Part shown: in pieces, positions 19,993-27,642 of the stretch
Layout of the letters: each line of letters begins with the position of its first letter
Position numbering within the stretch: position 1 is the stretch's first letter
NCBI GenBank assembly: GCA_902800925.1
Contig: CADCGD010000002.1
Location: 24,497-88,496, forward strand
DNA length: 64,000 nucleotides
From: an uncultured Bacteroidales bacterium
Lineage (GTDB): Bacteria > Bacteroidota > Bacteroidia > Bacteroidales > Bacteroidaceae
Direction of reading: 5' to 3'
The notes under the pieces: model-generated
Told to the model about the DNA's origin: nothing
Seen by the model: only the letters and a program-made list of their open reading frames with translations
The model's database searches: none
Position numbers and translations under genes: made by a program

Positions 19993-20673
19993 ATGCTTGA
20001 TTTAAAAGGAATTCATAAGACATATCCTGGAGTCCAACCCCTTCACGTGTTGAAGGGGGTGGATCTCCATATCTCTGAAGGTGAGCTTGTCAGTATCATG
20101 GGACCCTCTGGCTCTGGTAAGTCCACCATGTTGAACATCATGGGCATTCTGGATGACTATGATGAGGGAGAATATCATCTTGCCGGTAGATTGGTAAAGA
20201 ACCTGACTGAGAAACAGGAAGCACGTTTCCGCAACCAGCTAATAGGCTTTATCTTCCAGTCGTTCAACCTCATCAACTTCAAGAATGCCATGGAGAATGT
20301 TGCCCTGCCGCTGTACTATCGAGGCGTGGGTCGAGAAGAGCGCAACCGACTGGCTATGGAATATCTGGAAAAGGTGGGACTGGCTGAACACTGGCATCAT
20401 CTGCCGATGCAGATGTCAGGTGGTCAGCGTCAGCGTGTAGCCATTGCCCGTGCCTTGATTACAAAGCCAAAGATACTGTTGGCCGACGAACCTACCGGCG
20501 CTCTTGACAGTAAGACGACGCAAGAGGTGATGGACATGTTGCGAGCGGTAAATCGTGAACAAGGTCAGACGGTGATTATCGTCACCCACGAACAGGAGAT
20601 TGCCGACCAGACAGACCGGCGTATCTTCTTTAAGGATGGGGTAATCCAGAAGGATGAATATAGCAGGACATAA
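19993..20673 (+). CDS. MacB/LolD-type ABC transporter ATPase
   Basis: 226 aa, the usual length of stand-alone ATPases of the MacB/LolD group. Walker A is GPSGSGKST (~37-45), the signature is SGGQRQRVAIARAL, Walker B is ILLADEPTGALD and the switch His is in IVTHEQE. It hydrolyses ATP on the cytoplasmic side for the two FtsX-like permeases that follow. It begins 16 bp after the NRPS stop and ends 3 bp before the first permease, so it is clearly co-transcribed. It probably powers export of the peptide or self-protection against it. Confidence 0.93.
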   Translation: MLDLKGIHKTYPGVQPLHVLKGVDLHISEGELVSIMGPSGSGKSTMLNIMGILDDYDEGEYHLAGRLVKNLTEKQEARFRNQLIGFIFQSFNLINFKNAMENVALPLYYRGVGREERNRLAMEYLEKVGLAEHWHHLPMQMSGGQRQRVAIARALITKPKILLADEPTGALDSKTTQEVMDMLRAVNREQGQTVIIVTHEQEIADQTDRRIFFKDGVIQKDEYSRT

Positions 20674-20676
20674 GAT

Positions 20677-21903
20677 ATGGGAGAACTATTCGATGAAGTG
20701 TTGACTGCTATGAAGAGCAACCGCTTGCGCATTGCGCTAACGGGGTTCTCTATCGCCTGGGGTATGTTTATCCTGGTGGTACTATTGGGCTCGTCAGGCG
20801 GTTTTCAACGTGGTCTCTACAAAACCTTCCATCTTGACATCAGCCAGATTGTAAGAATCAATGCAGGTAAGACCGTGATGGCGTGGCAGGGTATGGACAA
20901 GGGACGTCAGCTGAAACTGAATATCGCTGATGCTCAGGCTATTGAGCAGAGTAACATTCAGCATATCCAACGTGTCTGTCCTATGGCTATACAGAAATCA
21001 GAGGTGGCGAGGGGCAAAAATCACATCAAGGTGCTTGTCACGGGAGCTGGCGAAGATTACCTGCCTGTTGACTATCGCGTGTTGACTGCAGGAAGAGACA
21101 TTAATGCCAATGACCTTGAACAGCGAACCAAGACCTGTATCATTAATGAGCGCCTGGCTCGTCAGCTGTTCCAAGACAAAAGCCCCATTGGCCAGATAGT
21201 GACCATAGACGATTTGGCGTTTACCGTGATTGGTGTATGCAAGAGCACGCTGAATGACGATATGGAACTGGTTGCTTATATGCCTTTGTCAACGATGCAG
21301 GGAGTATATTATCCTGATGGCACGATTAATGGCATCAACATCATTGTTGAGGACCTGGAATCGGCCGAGCATAACGAGCACTTGGAGCGTGAGCTGCACG
21401 ACCTGCTGGCAGTGCGACTGGGATGTAGTCCCAAGGACTATAAGGGCATCATCGTTAACAACTCCTACGAACAGATTCTCAGTACCAGGAAGATGATTGC
21501 CGCTATTGGCATCTTCGTGTGGATTATCGGTATCGCGACCCTTATTGCTGGTATCGTTGGCGTTAGCAACATCATGCTCATTACCATTAAGGAACGCACA
21601 CGCGAATTGGGAGTTCGCAAGGCGATGGGTGCCAGCAACGAGCACATCATCACGATGGTGCTGCTGGAGTCGGTTATTATTACCCTCATCTTCGGTTACA
21701 TCGGAATGATGCTTGGCGTTGGACTGACACAGTTGCTCAACAGCGCCTTGGGAACGGCCATCCCCATGTTCCAGAACCCCACCGTGGATTTCTGGCCCAT
21801 CATGGGATGCAACTTCATTATGGTGCTCGCAGGACTCATAGCAGGATATGTTCCTGCCAAGCGTGCTGTCAGCATCAAGCTCGTGGAGGCTCTGATGTCA
21901 TAG
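20677..21903 (+). CDS. MacB-type ABC permease (first of two)
   Basis: 408 aa. One N-terminal membrane helix (~18-40), a large periplasmic MacB_PCD-type domain (~45-270), then three C-terminal helices with the FtsX block (IIGIATLIAGIVGVSNIMLITIKERTRELGVRKAMGAS region, ~278-320). MacB proteins are mechanotransmission pumps that push periplasmic substrates into a TolC-type channel. It has no fused ATPase, so it relies on the ATPase just upstream. It is a diverged paralogue of the next gene; the two could form a heterodimer. Confidence 0.92.
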   Translation: MGELFDEVLTAMKSNRLRIALTGFSIAWGMFILVVLLGSSGGFQRGLYKTFHLDISQIVRINAGKTVMAWQGMDKGRQLKLNIADAQAIEQSNIQHIQRVCPMAIQKSEVARGKNHIKVLVTGAGEDYLPVDYRVLTAGRDINANDLEQRTKTCIINERLARQLFQDKSPIGQIVTIDDLAFTVIGVCKSTLNDDMELVAYMPLSTMQGVYYPDGTINGINIIVEDLESAEHNEHLERELHDLLAVRLGCSPKDYKGIIVNNSYEQILSTRKMIAAIGIFVWIIGIATLIAGIVGVSNIMLITIKERTRELGVRKAMGASNEHIITMVLLESVIITLIFGYIGMMLGVGLTQLLNSALGTAIPMFQNPTVDFWPIMGCNFIMVLAGLIAGYVPAKRAVSIKLVEALMS

Positions 21904-21948
21904 TAAGTTTCAGGTTTCAAGATTCAAGTTACAAGTTTCAAGTTACAA
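21904..21948 (+). repeat. Degenerate TTTCAAG/TTACAAG spacer repeats
   Basis: The 45-bp gap between the two permease genes consists almost entirely of variants of TTTCAAG and TTACAAG. Similar degenerate short repeats fill other gaps in this window (23218-23245, 35364-35390, 44722-44774). No promoter is visible, so the permeases are probably still in one transcript. Confidence 0.6.
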
Positions 21949-23217
21949 ATGATTGATAAAGATTTCTGGCAGGAAGTACTGCAAACCATACGACAGCAGA
22001 AATGGCGTTCGCTGATGACCGCTTTCGGCATTTTCTGGGGACTGCTCATGCTGATGTTCCTGATAGGTGCCGGTGTTGGATTCCAGGAAGGCATTGTAGG
22101 ACAGCTGAAACAGATGCCCGCCAATTCTGCTGCCTATGCGATAGACGCGACCACTATAGCCTATAATGGCTTGGAACGTGGCCGTTCGTGGCACATTGAG
22201 TTTAAGGATGTAGAAGCCATTCAGGCGGAATATCCTGGAGCAGTCAAGCAAGCTGTCTATGTCAAGTTCCTTCCGTCAGCTGACAGCACGCTGACCGTTT
22301 CTTCCGCCAATGCTACCGACGAACTTGTCGTGGCAGGCGTATCACCATTTCTTGCCACCATGTCTCCCCAGCGAATTGTTGCAGGCAGATATATCAACGG
22401 GTTTGACTGCGACGAGCGTCGTAAGGTGTGCGTCATCGGTAATCAGGTGGCCAAGACACTTTTCCCTGATGACGAATCCCCTGTCGGACAAAGCATCAAT
22501 ATCGCAGGCACCTCCTACGATATCGTTGGTGTTACCAAGAAGACGAACGACATGGTGAACCTTGGCCCCCACGAGTCCAAGTCCGTGTTCCTACCCATTA
22601 CCACGGCCCAGTATGTGTTCAACGCAGTAGGGCAGGCAGACAGAATGTTTCTCGTGCTTGATGACAAATATCCTTCTGGCGAATACTACAAGCCTATTGA
22701 TGCCATCATCCGTCAGCGCCATCAGATTCATCCTGACGACGATGTCGCATTGATGTCCAGCGACTTGAAAAGTCAGCTCAACCAGTTTGACATCATGATA
22801 GGTGGTGTCAACGCCCTAGTATGGCTCGTGGGCTTGGGAACGCTGTTGGCCGGTCTTATTGGCATCTCGAACATTATGATGATTACCGTTAAGGAGCGCA
22901 CCCAGGAGATTGGTGTGCGCCGTGCATTGGGTGCCGAACCTTGGACCATCATTAAGCAGATTATGTGTGAAAGTCTGATGCTCACATTAGCCGCTGGCAT
23001 TGTCGGTATTATTGCCGGTGTCTGGGGACTCTATGCCGTGAACCGAATGACTGCGGCATCAATGGGAGACGGAGGATTCTTTACCAATCCGCACGTCCCG
23101 TTTATTCCGGCTATTGCCGCATTGATCATTTTGATTATCGGTGGCCTGTTTGCGGGATTTGTTCCTGCCAAACGCGCCATGGCTATCAAGGCTATTGAGG
23201 CACTACGCGAAGAGTAA
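21949..23217 (+). CDS. MacB-type ABC permease (second of two)
   Basis: 422 aa with the same layout as its neighbour: N-terminal helix (~20-45), periplasmic MacB_PCD-type domain, and three C-terminal helices with the FtsX signature (TLLAGLIGISNIMMITVKER, then RRALGAE). The C-terminus AKRAMAIKAIEALREE matches the FtsX-family end. It probably pairs with the first permease around one ATPase dimer. Two non-identical permeases, rather than one MacB homodimer, is a common Bacteroidetes arrangement (family knowledge); the pairing here is inferred. Confidence 0.92.
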   Translation: MIDKDFWQEVLQTIRQQKWRSLMTAFGIFWGLLMLMFLIGAGVGFQEGIVGQLKQMPANSAAYAIDATTIAYNGLERGRSWHIEFKDVEAIQAEYPGAVKQAVYVKFLPSADSTLTVSSANATDELVVAGVSPFLATMSPQRIVAGRYINGFDCDERRKVCVIGNQVAKTLFPDDESPVGQSINIAGTSYDIVGVTKKTNDMVNLGPHESKSVFLPITTAQYVFNAVGQADRMFLVLDDKYPSGEYYKPIDAIIRQRHQIHPDDDVALMSSDLKSQLNQFDIMIGGVNALVWLVGLGTLLAGLIGISNIMMITVKERTQEIGVRRALGAEPWTIIKQIMCESLMLTLAAGIVGIIAGVWGLYAVNRMTAASMGDGGFFTNPHVPFIPAIAALIILIIGGLFAGFVPAKRAMAIKAIEALREE

Positions 23218-23245
23218 TGGAGAATGGACAATTGATAATGGAGAA
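23218..23245 (+). repeat. Degenerate TGGAGAAT spacer repeat
   Basis: Just after the second permease stop lie two copies of TAATGGAGAAT around GGACAATTGA. This is another member of the degenerate short spacer repeats seen in this genome. No clear promoter or terminator is visible between the permease and the adaptor gene. Confidence 0.5.
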
Positions 23246-23272
23246 TAAGAATAAAAACAAATAGATAAAACA

Positions 23273-24376
23273 ATGAAAAAAGTACTGAAAACTGGTGGAT
23301 GGGTCCTGGTAGGACTGTTTGTCATCTACACCTTCTACTTCCTTTGGAAACAATCACAGCCGGCTCCGGTAGTTTATGAACTTGTGAAGCCCGAACAGCG
23401 CGACATCCTGCAGCAAACCATTGCTACTGGCACTCTTGAGGCACGCAACCAGGTGGAGCTGAAGCCTCAGATTACCGGTGTCGTCACGTCGCTGCGCGTA
23501 CAGGCCGGACAGACCATCAATGCCGGCGACCTTGTAGCTACCATTCGCGTCATTCCCGACATGAACCAGCTCACCCAGGCTCAGAGTTCTGTGGAGTCAG
23601 CACGTATAGCCCTTGATGAGGTGACCCGTGAGGCCGCCCGTACCCAGCGCCTTTTCGACAAAGGGGTAGTAAGTCAGGAAGAGAACGAGCAACAGCAGAA
23701 CCGTCTGGCCACGGCCAAGGACAACCTCAAGGCTGCAGAGGCACAGGTAGAGGTTATCAAGCGAGGCTCCAGCGATCGTGCCGGCAATGTCAACACCACC
23801 GAGGTGCGCTCTACTATGCGTGGCGTGGTACTGAATGTTCCCGTCAAGGAGGGCACCTCTGTCAGCGGTTCCTCTGCGTTCTCGCAGGGCACTACCATTG
23901 CCACCGTTGCTGACATGAAAGACATCATTTTCCATGGTAACATCGACGAGACAGAAGTGGCTAAGCTCCATACGGGCATGAAGGTAACGCTGATTCCTGG
24001 CTCTATGCAGAATGTGAAGATTCCTGCCACGCTCGACTACATCTCGCCGGAGGGCACCCTCGTGAATGGCGCTAAGATGTTTGAGTTGAAGGCTACTGCC
24101 ACTATTCCTGAGGGCGTCGAGATTCGCTCTGGCTACAGCGTCAATGCCAATATCACGCTCAGCGAAGCCCGTCAGGCACTCTCCATCAACGAGACCTGCG
24201 TAGAGTTCGAAGACGGCAAGGCCTATGTCTATCGTCTCACCTCGGCTGAAAAAGATGTCGAGAACCAGAAGTGGGAGCGCATCCCTGTCGAGTTGGGCAT
24301 CTCTGATGGCGTATATGTCGTTGTGAAGTCTGGCGTCAGCACTACCGACCTTCTCCGTGGAATCCTGAAAAATTGA
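23273..24376 (+). CDS. MacA/HlyD-family periplasmic adaptor
   Basis: 367 aa. N-terminal membrane anchor (~8-28), then the lipoyl/barrel-sandwich half motif (ARNQVELKPQITGVVTSLRV), a helical hairpin rich in Ala and Gln (~90-160), and beta-barrel segments to the C-terminus. Such adaptors join an inner-membrane pump to an outer-membrane channel. Its place between MacB-type permeases and a TolC-type gene gives a complete tripartite exporter. It overlaps no gene but its stop is 5 bp before the next ATG. Confidence 0.92.
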   Translation: MKKVLKTGGWVLVGLFVIYTFYFLWKQSQPAPVVYELVKPEQRDILQQTIATGTLEARNQVELKPQITGVVTSLRVQAGQTINAGDLVATIRVIPDMNQLTQAQSSVESARIALDEVTREAARTQRLFDKGVVSQEENEQQQNRLATAKDNLKAAEAQVEVIKRGSSDRAGNVNTTEVRSTMRGVVLNVPVKEGTSVSGSSAFSQGTTIATVADMKDIIFHGNIDETEVAKLHTGMKVTLIPGSMQNVKIPATLDYISPEGTLVNGAKMFELKATATIPEGVEIRSGYSVNANITLSEARQALSINETCVEFEDGKAYVYRLTSAEKDVENQKWERIPVELGISDGVYVVVKSGVSTTDLLRGILKN

Positions 24377-24381
24377 AAGTA

Positions 24382-25695
24382 ATGAAAAAACTCTTAGTTC
24401 TGTTTATTGCGACTCTGTCGCAACTTTCCCCGTCTCTTGCGCAGCGGCAGTGGACGCTCGACGAGTGTATAGCCTATGCTGTCGACCACAACATCAATAT
24501 CCAGCAGCGGGAACTTGACATCAAAAAGAGCCAGGTAAAGCTCGAGACCAGCAGTAATGCCTGGCTGCCTGAGGTCAGCGCACATCTGGGCGAGCAGTTC
24601 AGCTTCGGCAACTATAACTCCACTACGGGCTCTTTAACAAGCCCTACCGTGGCCGAAAACAACGACCTTGCATACACCACCGGTGGTGTTACTGCCACTA
24701 TGAACCTGTTTGACGGCTTCAAGACCACGAGTCAGAAACGTGCCGACCGCTTTTCGCTCGATGCAGCAACGGCTAACCTCGAGAAAGCCCGTAAGGACAT
24801 CGGCATTCAGATTGCCGTTCGTTACCTGGAGTGCCTCTGCTACAAAAGCATGGTCGATGTGGCCCTTTCACAGTTGGAAGTCAGCAAGAAGTTGTGCCAA
24901 CGAGCCGCAACGCTCGTCGAAGACGGCAAACGTCCACTCAGCGAATTGAAAGATGTGGAAGCCTCTGTCGCTTCTGACGAATACACGTTGGCCAAGGCCA
25001 AGGGCGACCTCACGCTGTCGCTTGCCAACCTGGCCCAGATGCTGAACCTGCCCAGCACCGACGACTTTGATGTTGCGCCTATCGAGGAGCCGTCAGCCAC
25101 TCCTGCCGCCCTCGACTATGATGGCGTCGTAGAGCGCTGGCCCTCCATCCTTGCTGCCAAGTCGTCCATCGAGTCCAGCAAGGCACAGCTCAAGGTGGCC
25201 CGTTCCGGCTACTATCCCACGCTCTATTTCGAGGGCTATGTCAAGTCCTATTACGTCAACATGTTCCATACAGACATCGGGTGGGGTGGTTTCAATAAGC
25301 AGTTCTTCGACAGCAATCTGAACGAGGTTCTCGGTCTGCACTTGAGCATCCCCATCTTCAACCGCTTCCAGACGCGTAGCAATATCCGTTCCGCTAAACT
25401 CAACCTAATGGAACAGCAGCTGGCGCTCGATGATGCTCGTCAGAACCTGCGCACGGAGATGCAAAAGGCCAGCACCAACACCAAGGTTGCCCTCGACAAG
25501 TTGGAAGCAGCCAAGAAAGCTGTCAATGCTGCTGCCGTCAGTGTCAGCTATGAACAGGAGCGCTACGATGCAGGTCGCAGTAGCGTGTTCGACCTCATCA
25601 ATGCCCAGCAAAAACATCTGAAGGCTAGTCAGGATGCAGTTCAGGCGAAGTACGAATACTTCATCCGCCAGCGCATTCTCGACTTCTACCAGTAA
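24382..25695 (+). CDS. TolC-family outer-membrane efflux protein
   Basis: 437 aa from the ATG at 24382; a TTG nine bases upstream is possible but less likely. It starts with a signal peptide cut after SLAQ, followed by QWTLDECIAYAVDHN, the normal beginning of mature Bacteroidetes TolC homologues. Two long helical repeats follow, ending in ERYDAGRSSVFDLINAQQ, a typical outer-membrane factor motif. It forms the exit duct for the MacAB-type pump upstream. Its stop is 12 bp before the transferase start, so it belongs to the same operon. Confidence 0.93.
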   Translation: MKKLLVLFIATLSQLSPSLAQRQWTLDECIAYAVDHNINIQQRELDIKKSQVKLETSSNAWLPEVSAHLGEQFSFGNYNSTTGSLTSPTVAENNDLAYTTGGVTATMNLFDGFKTTSQKRADRFSLDAATANLEKARKDIGIQIAVRYLECLCYKSMVDVALSQLEVSKKLCQRAATLVEDGKRPLSELKDVEASVASDEYTLAKAKGDLTLSLANLAQMLNLPSTDDFDVAPIEEPSATPAALDYDGVVERWPSILAAKSSIESSKAQLKVARSGYYPTLYFEGYVKSYYVNMFHTDIGWGGFNKQFFDSNLNEVLGLHLSIPIFNRFQTRSNIRSAKLNLMEQQLALDDARQNLRTEMQKASTNTKVALDKLEAAKKAVNAAAVSVSYEQERYDAGRSSVFDLINAQQKHLKASQDAVQAKYEYFIRQRILDFYQ

Positions 25696-25707
25696 CCCCT
25701 TTCCTCC

Positions 25708-26334
25708 GTGTATCTTCAGGTCTTTGATCATCCGCAGGACGTCACTCAGGAGGAACTTCAACAGGACCTTCTTCTGCTTCCAGAATGGAGGCGGCAGAAG
25801 GCCTTGTCGTATCGTTTCCTCATTGATCAGGTGCTTTGCGCCAAGGCCTACCTGCTCTTGAAGAATGGACTGAAAGAGGTTTATGGCATTACTGGAAATC
25901 CTGTGTTCGAGTATGTCAAACACGAGAAACCCGTCTTGCGCGACTATCCCGACATCCACTTCAATCTGAGTCATTGCCATCGAGGCATCATGTGTGTCAT
26001 TGACGACATGCCCATCGGTTGCGACATCGAAGAGATTGAAAGCACGCTCGACATCGACTTGTGTCATGTCTGCTTTAATGACAGCGAGGTGGCCGGAATC
26101 ACCTCCGCTGCAGATCCCTGCGTAGCGTTCACCAAGCTGTGGACCATGAAAGAGGCTGTGCTGAAACTCACGGGCGACGGCATCAGTGACGACCTGCCTA
26201 AACTCTTTGATGGTGACCTCCTGCAGCGTGTACACTTCCAGACAGTTGTCGACCGCAACAACGGCTTTGTCTATACTATTTGTCAAGACAGCCTGAAAAG
26301 CACCCATTATCAGCCTAATACAATCCCGTATTAG
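25708..26334 (+). CDS. Sfp-type 4'-phosphopantetheinyl transferase
   Basis: 208 aa from a GTG start; no ATG fits. Family motifs are HFNLSHC (~88-94), GCDIEEIE with the Mg-binding Asp/Glu (~110-117), and FTKLWTMKEAVLKLTGDG (~146-163), the W-x-x-KEA signature. The family transfers phosphopantetheine from CoA to the serine of carrier domains, here presumably Ser972, 2000, 2988, 3994 and 5488 of the NRPS. Being the last gene of the cluster makes the cluster self-sufficient. The stop codon lies inside a perfect hairpin (26310-26339). Confidence 0.93.
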   Translation: MYLQVFDHPQDVTQEELQQDLLLLPEWRRQKALSYRFLIDQVLCAKAYLLLKNGLKEVYGITGNPVFEYVKHEKPVLRDYPDIHFNLSHCHRGIMCVIDDMPIGCDIEEIESTLDIDLCHVCFNDSEVAGITSAADPCVAFTKLWTMKEAVLKLTGDGISDDLPKLFDGDLLQRVHFQTVVDRNNGFVYTICQDSLKSTHYQPNTIPY

Positions 26335-26339
26335 GCTGA
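26310..26339 (+). terminator. Perfect 12-bp hairpin at the end of the NRPS cluster
   Basis: TCAGCCTAATAC and GTATTAGGCTGA pair perfectly around a 6-base loop (AATCCC). The stem contains the transferase stop codon. A partial third copy (CGTATTAGCCTG) follows at 26348-26359 and could pair instead with the left arm. There is no strong T-run, so it may slow transcription or protect the 3' end rather than act as a classic terminator. Confidence 0.6.
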
Positions 26340-26420
26340 GCCACACGCGTATTAGCCTGTCTTGTAAAGGATACAAAGGGGGCATCCTCACTTTTTCTAC
26401 AAAAAATATATTCATTTTTC

Positions 26421-26452
26421 TTTGGTATTTTGCTCGCTTAGTTGTACCTTTG
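26421..26452 (+). promoter_or_regulatory. Bacteroidetes-type promoter of the flavodiiron gene
   Basis: -7 box TACCTTTG at 26445-26452 and TTTG at 26421-26424, with a 20-bp spacer. It lies 26 bp upstream of the ATG at 26479. Confidence 0.75.
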
Positions 26453-26478
26453 CAAAATAAAGATAAACGAATTAAACT

Positions 26479-27642
26479 ATGAATATGATAAGCGAAACCA
26501 TCAAGTATATCGGCGTGGATGATCTCGACATCGATCTTTTCGAGAGTCAGTATGTGGTGCCTGAGGGCATGAGTTATAATTCCTATCTCATTGATGATGA
26601 GAAGATTGCTGTGCTTGATACGGCCGATCGTCGTAAGGGCGAGGATTGGAAAAAGAACCTGACGGCAGCTCTGAATGGACGCCAGCCGGACTATTTGGTG
26701 GTTCACCACATGGAGCCTGACCACTCGGCACTCATCGCTTGGATGCTGGAGACCTATCCTAATGTGCAACTGGTGTGCAGTGCCCAGGCCGTCAAGATGC
26801 TGTCCAACTTCTTTGAGGGCATAGATTTTACAGGGCGTGTGATGACTGTCAAGGAGGGAGATACACTCTCATTGGGCAAGCATGAGCTAAAGTTTATTGC
26901 TGCAGGAATGGTGCACTGGCCCGAGGTTATCATGAGTTATGACAGTATGGACAAGGTGCTCTTCAGCGCTGATGCTTTTGGAAAGTTTGGCGCACTGGTC
27001 AACGAGACTGACGACTGGGCTTGCGAGGCGCGTCGCTATTACTTTAATATTTGTGGTAAATATGGTGTGCAGGTGCAGGGCGTCCTCAGGAAGACGGCTG
27101 CTCTGGACGTTCAGACCATCTGTCCACTGCATGGCCCTGTGCTGAAGGGAGAACCTTTAGCAGCAGCTTTAAAACTCTATGATACCTGGAGCAAATATGA
27201 GCCTGAGAGCGAGGGTATATTGATAGCCTACGCCAGCATTCATGGTGGCACAGCTAAGGCTGCTGAGCGCTTAGGCGAGATACTGCGTGAGAAAGGTGTT
27301 AAGAAGGTCGTAGTAAGCGATCTGAGTCGTGAGGATATGGCTGAGGTCATTGAGGATGCCTTCCGTTATCCCACGATTGTTGTAGCCGCCTCTAGCTACG
27401 ATGCTGGCGTGTTCCCCGTGATGCACGACTTCCTGTATCACCTACAAATCAAGAACTACCAGAAGCGCAAGTTCGGTATCATTGAGAACGGCAGTTGGGC
27501 ACCAACAGCAGGTAAGGTGATGAAGGGCATGATAGAAGCCCTGAAGGACTGCGAAATCGTAGAGCCCATGGTCACCATCCGCTCGCGCATGAAGGCAGGC
27601 GATGAAGCCCTGCTGGAGCAGTTGGCCGACAGTCTGATTTAA
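26479..27642 (+). CDS. Flavodiiron protein (FprA-type O2/NO reductase)
   Basis: 387 aa, the usual length of class A flavodiiron proteins. The N-terminal half is a metallo-beta-lactamase fold with the diiron ligand motif HHMEPDHSA (~76-84), later His residues in MVHW and CPLHGP, and the C-terminal half is flavodoxin (FMN loop AYASIHGGTAKA, ~250). These enzymes reduce oxygen or nitric oxide to water or N2O and protect anaerobes. It has its own promoter and is not obviously linked to the NRPS cluster. Its stop overlaps that of the convergent kinase gene by 3 bp, with no terminator between. Confidence 0.93.
   Translation: MNMISETIKYIGVDDLDIDLFESQYVVPEGMSYNSYLIDDEKIAVLDTADRRKGEDWKKNLTAALNGRQPDYLVVHHMEPDHSALIAWMLETYPNVQLVCSAQAVKMLSNFFEGIDFTGRVMTVKEGDTLSLGKHELKFIAAGMVHWPEVIMSYDSMDKVLFSADAFGKFGALVNETDDWACEARRYYFNICGKYGVQVQGVLRKTAALDVQTICPLHGPVLKGEPLAAALKLYDTWSKYEPESEGILIAYASIHGGTAKAAERLGEILREKGVKKVVVSDLSREDMAEVIEDAFRYPTIVVAASSYDAGVFPVMHDFLYHLQIKNYQKRKFGIIENGSWAPTAGKVMKGMIEALKDCEIVEPMVTIRSRMKAGDEALLEQLADSLI

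Noticed and set aside
25405-26769. 454-aa open frame on the minus strand across the TolC, PPTase and flavodiiron genes
   Set aside because: It is antisense to three well-supported genes, has no family motif and spans a clear intergenic promoter.
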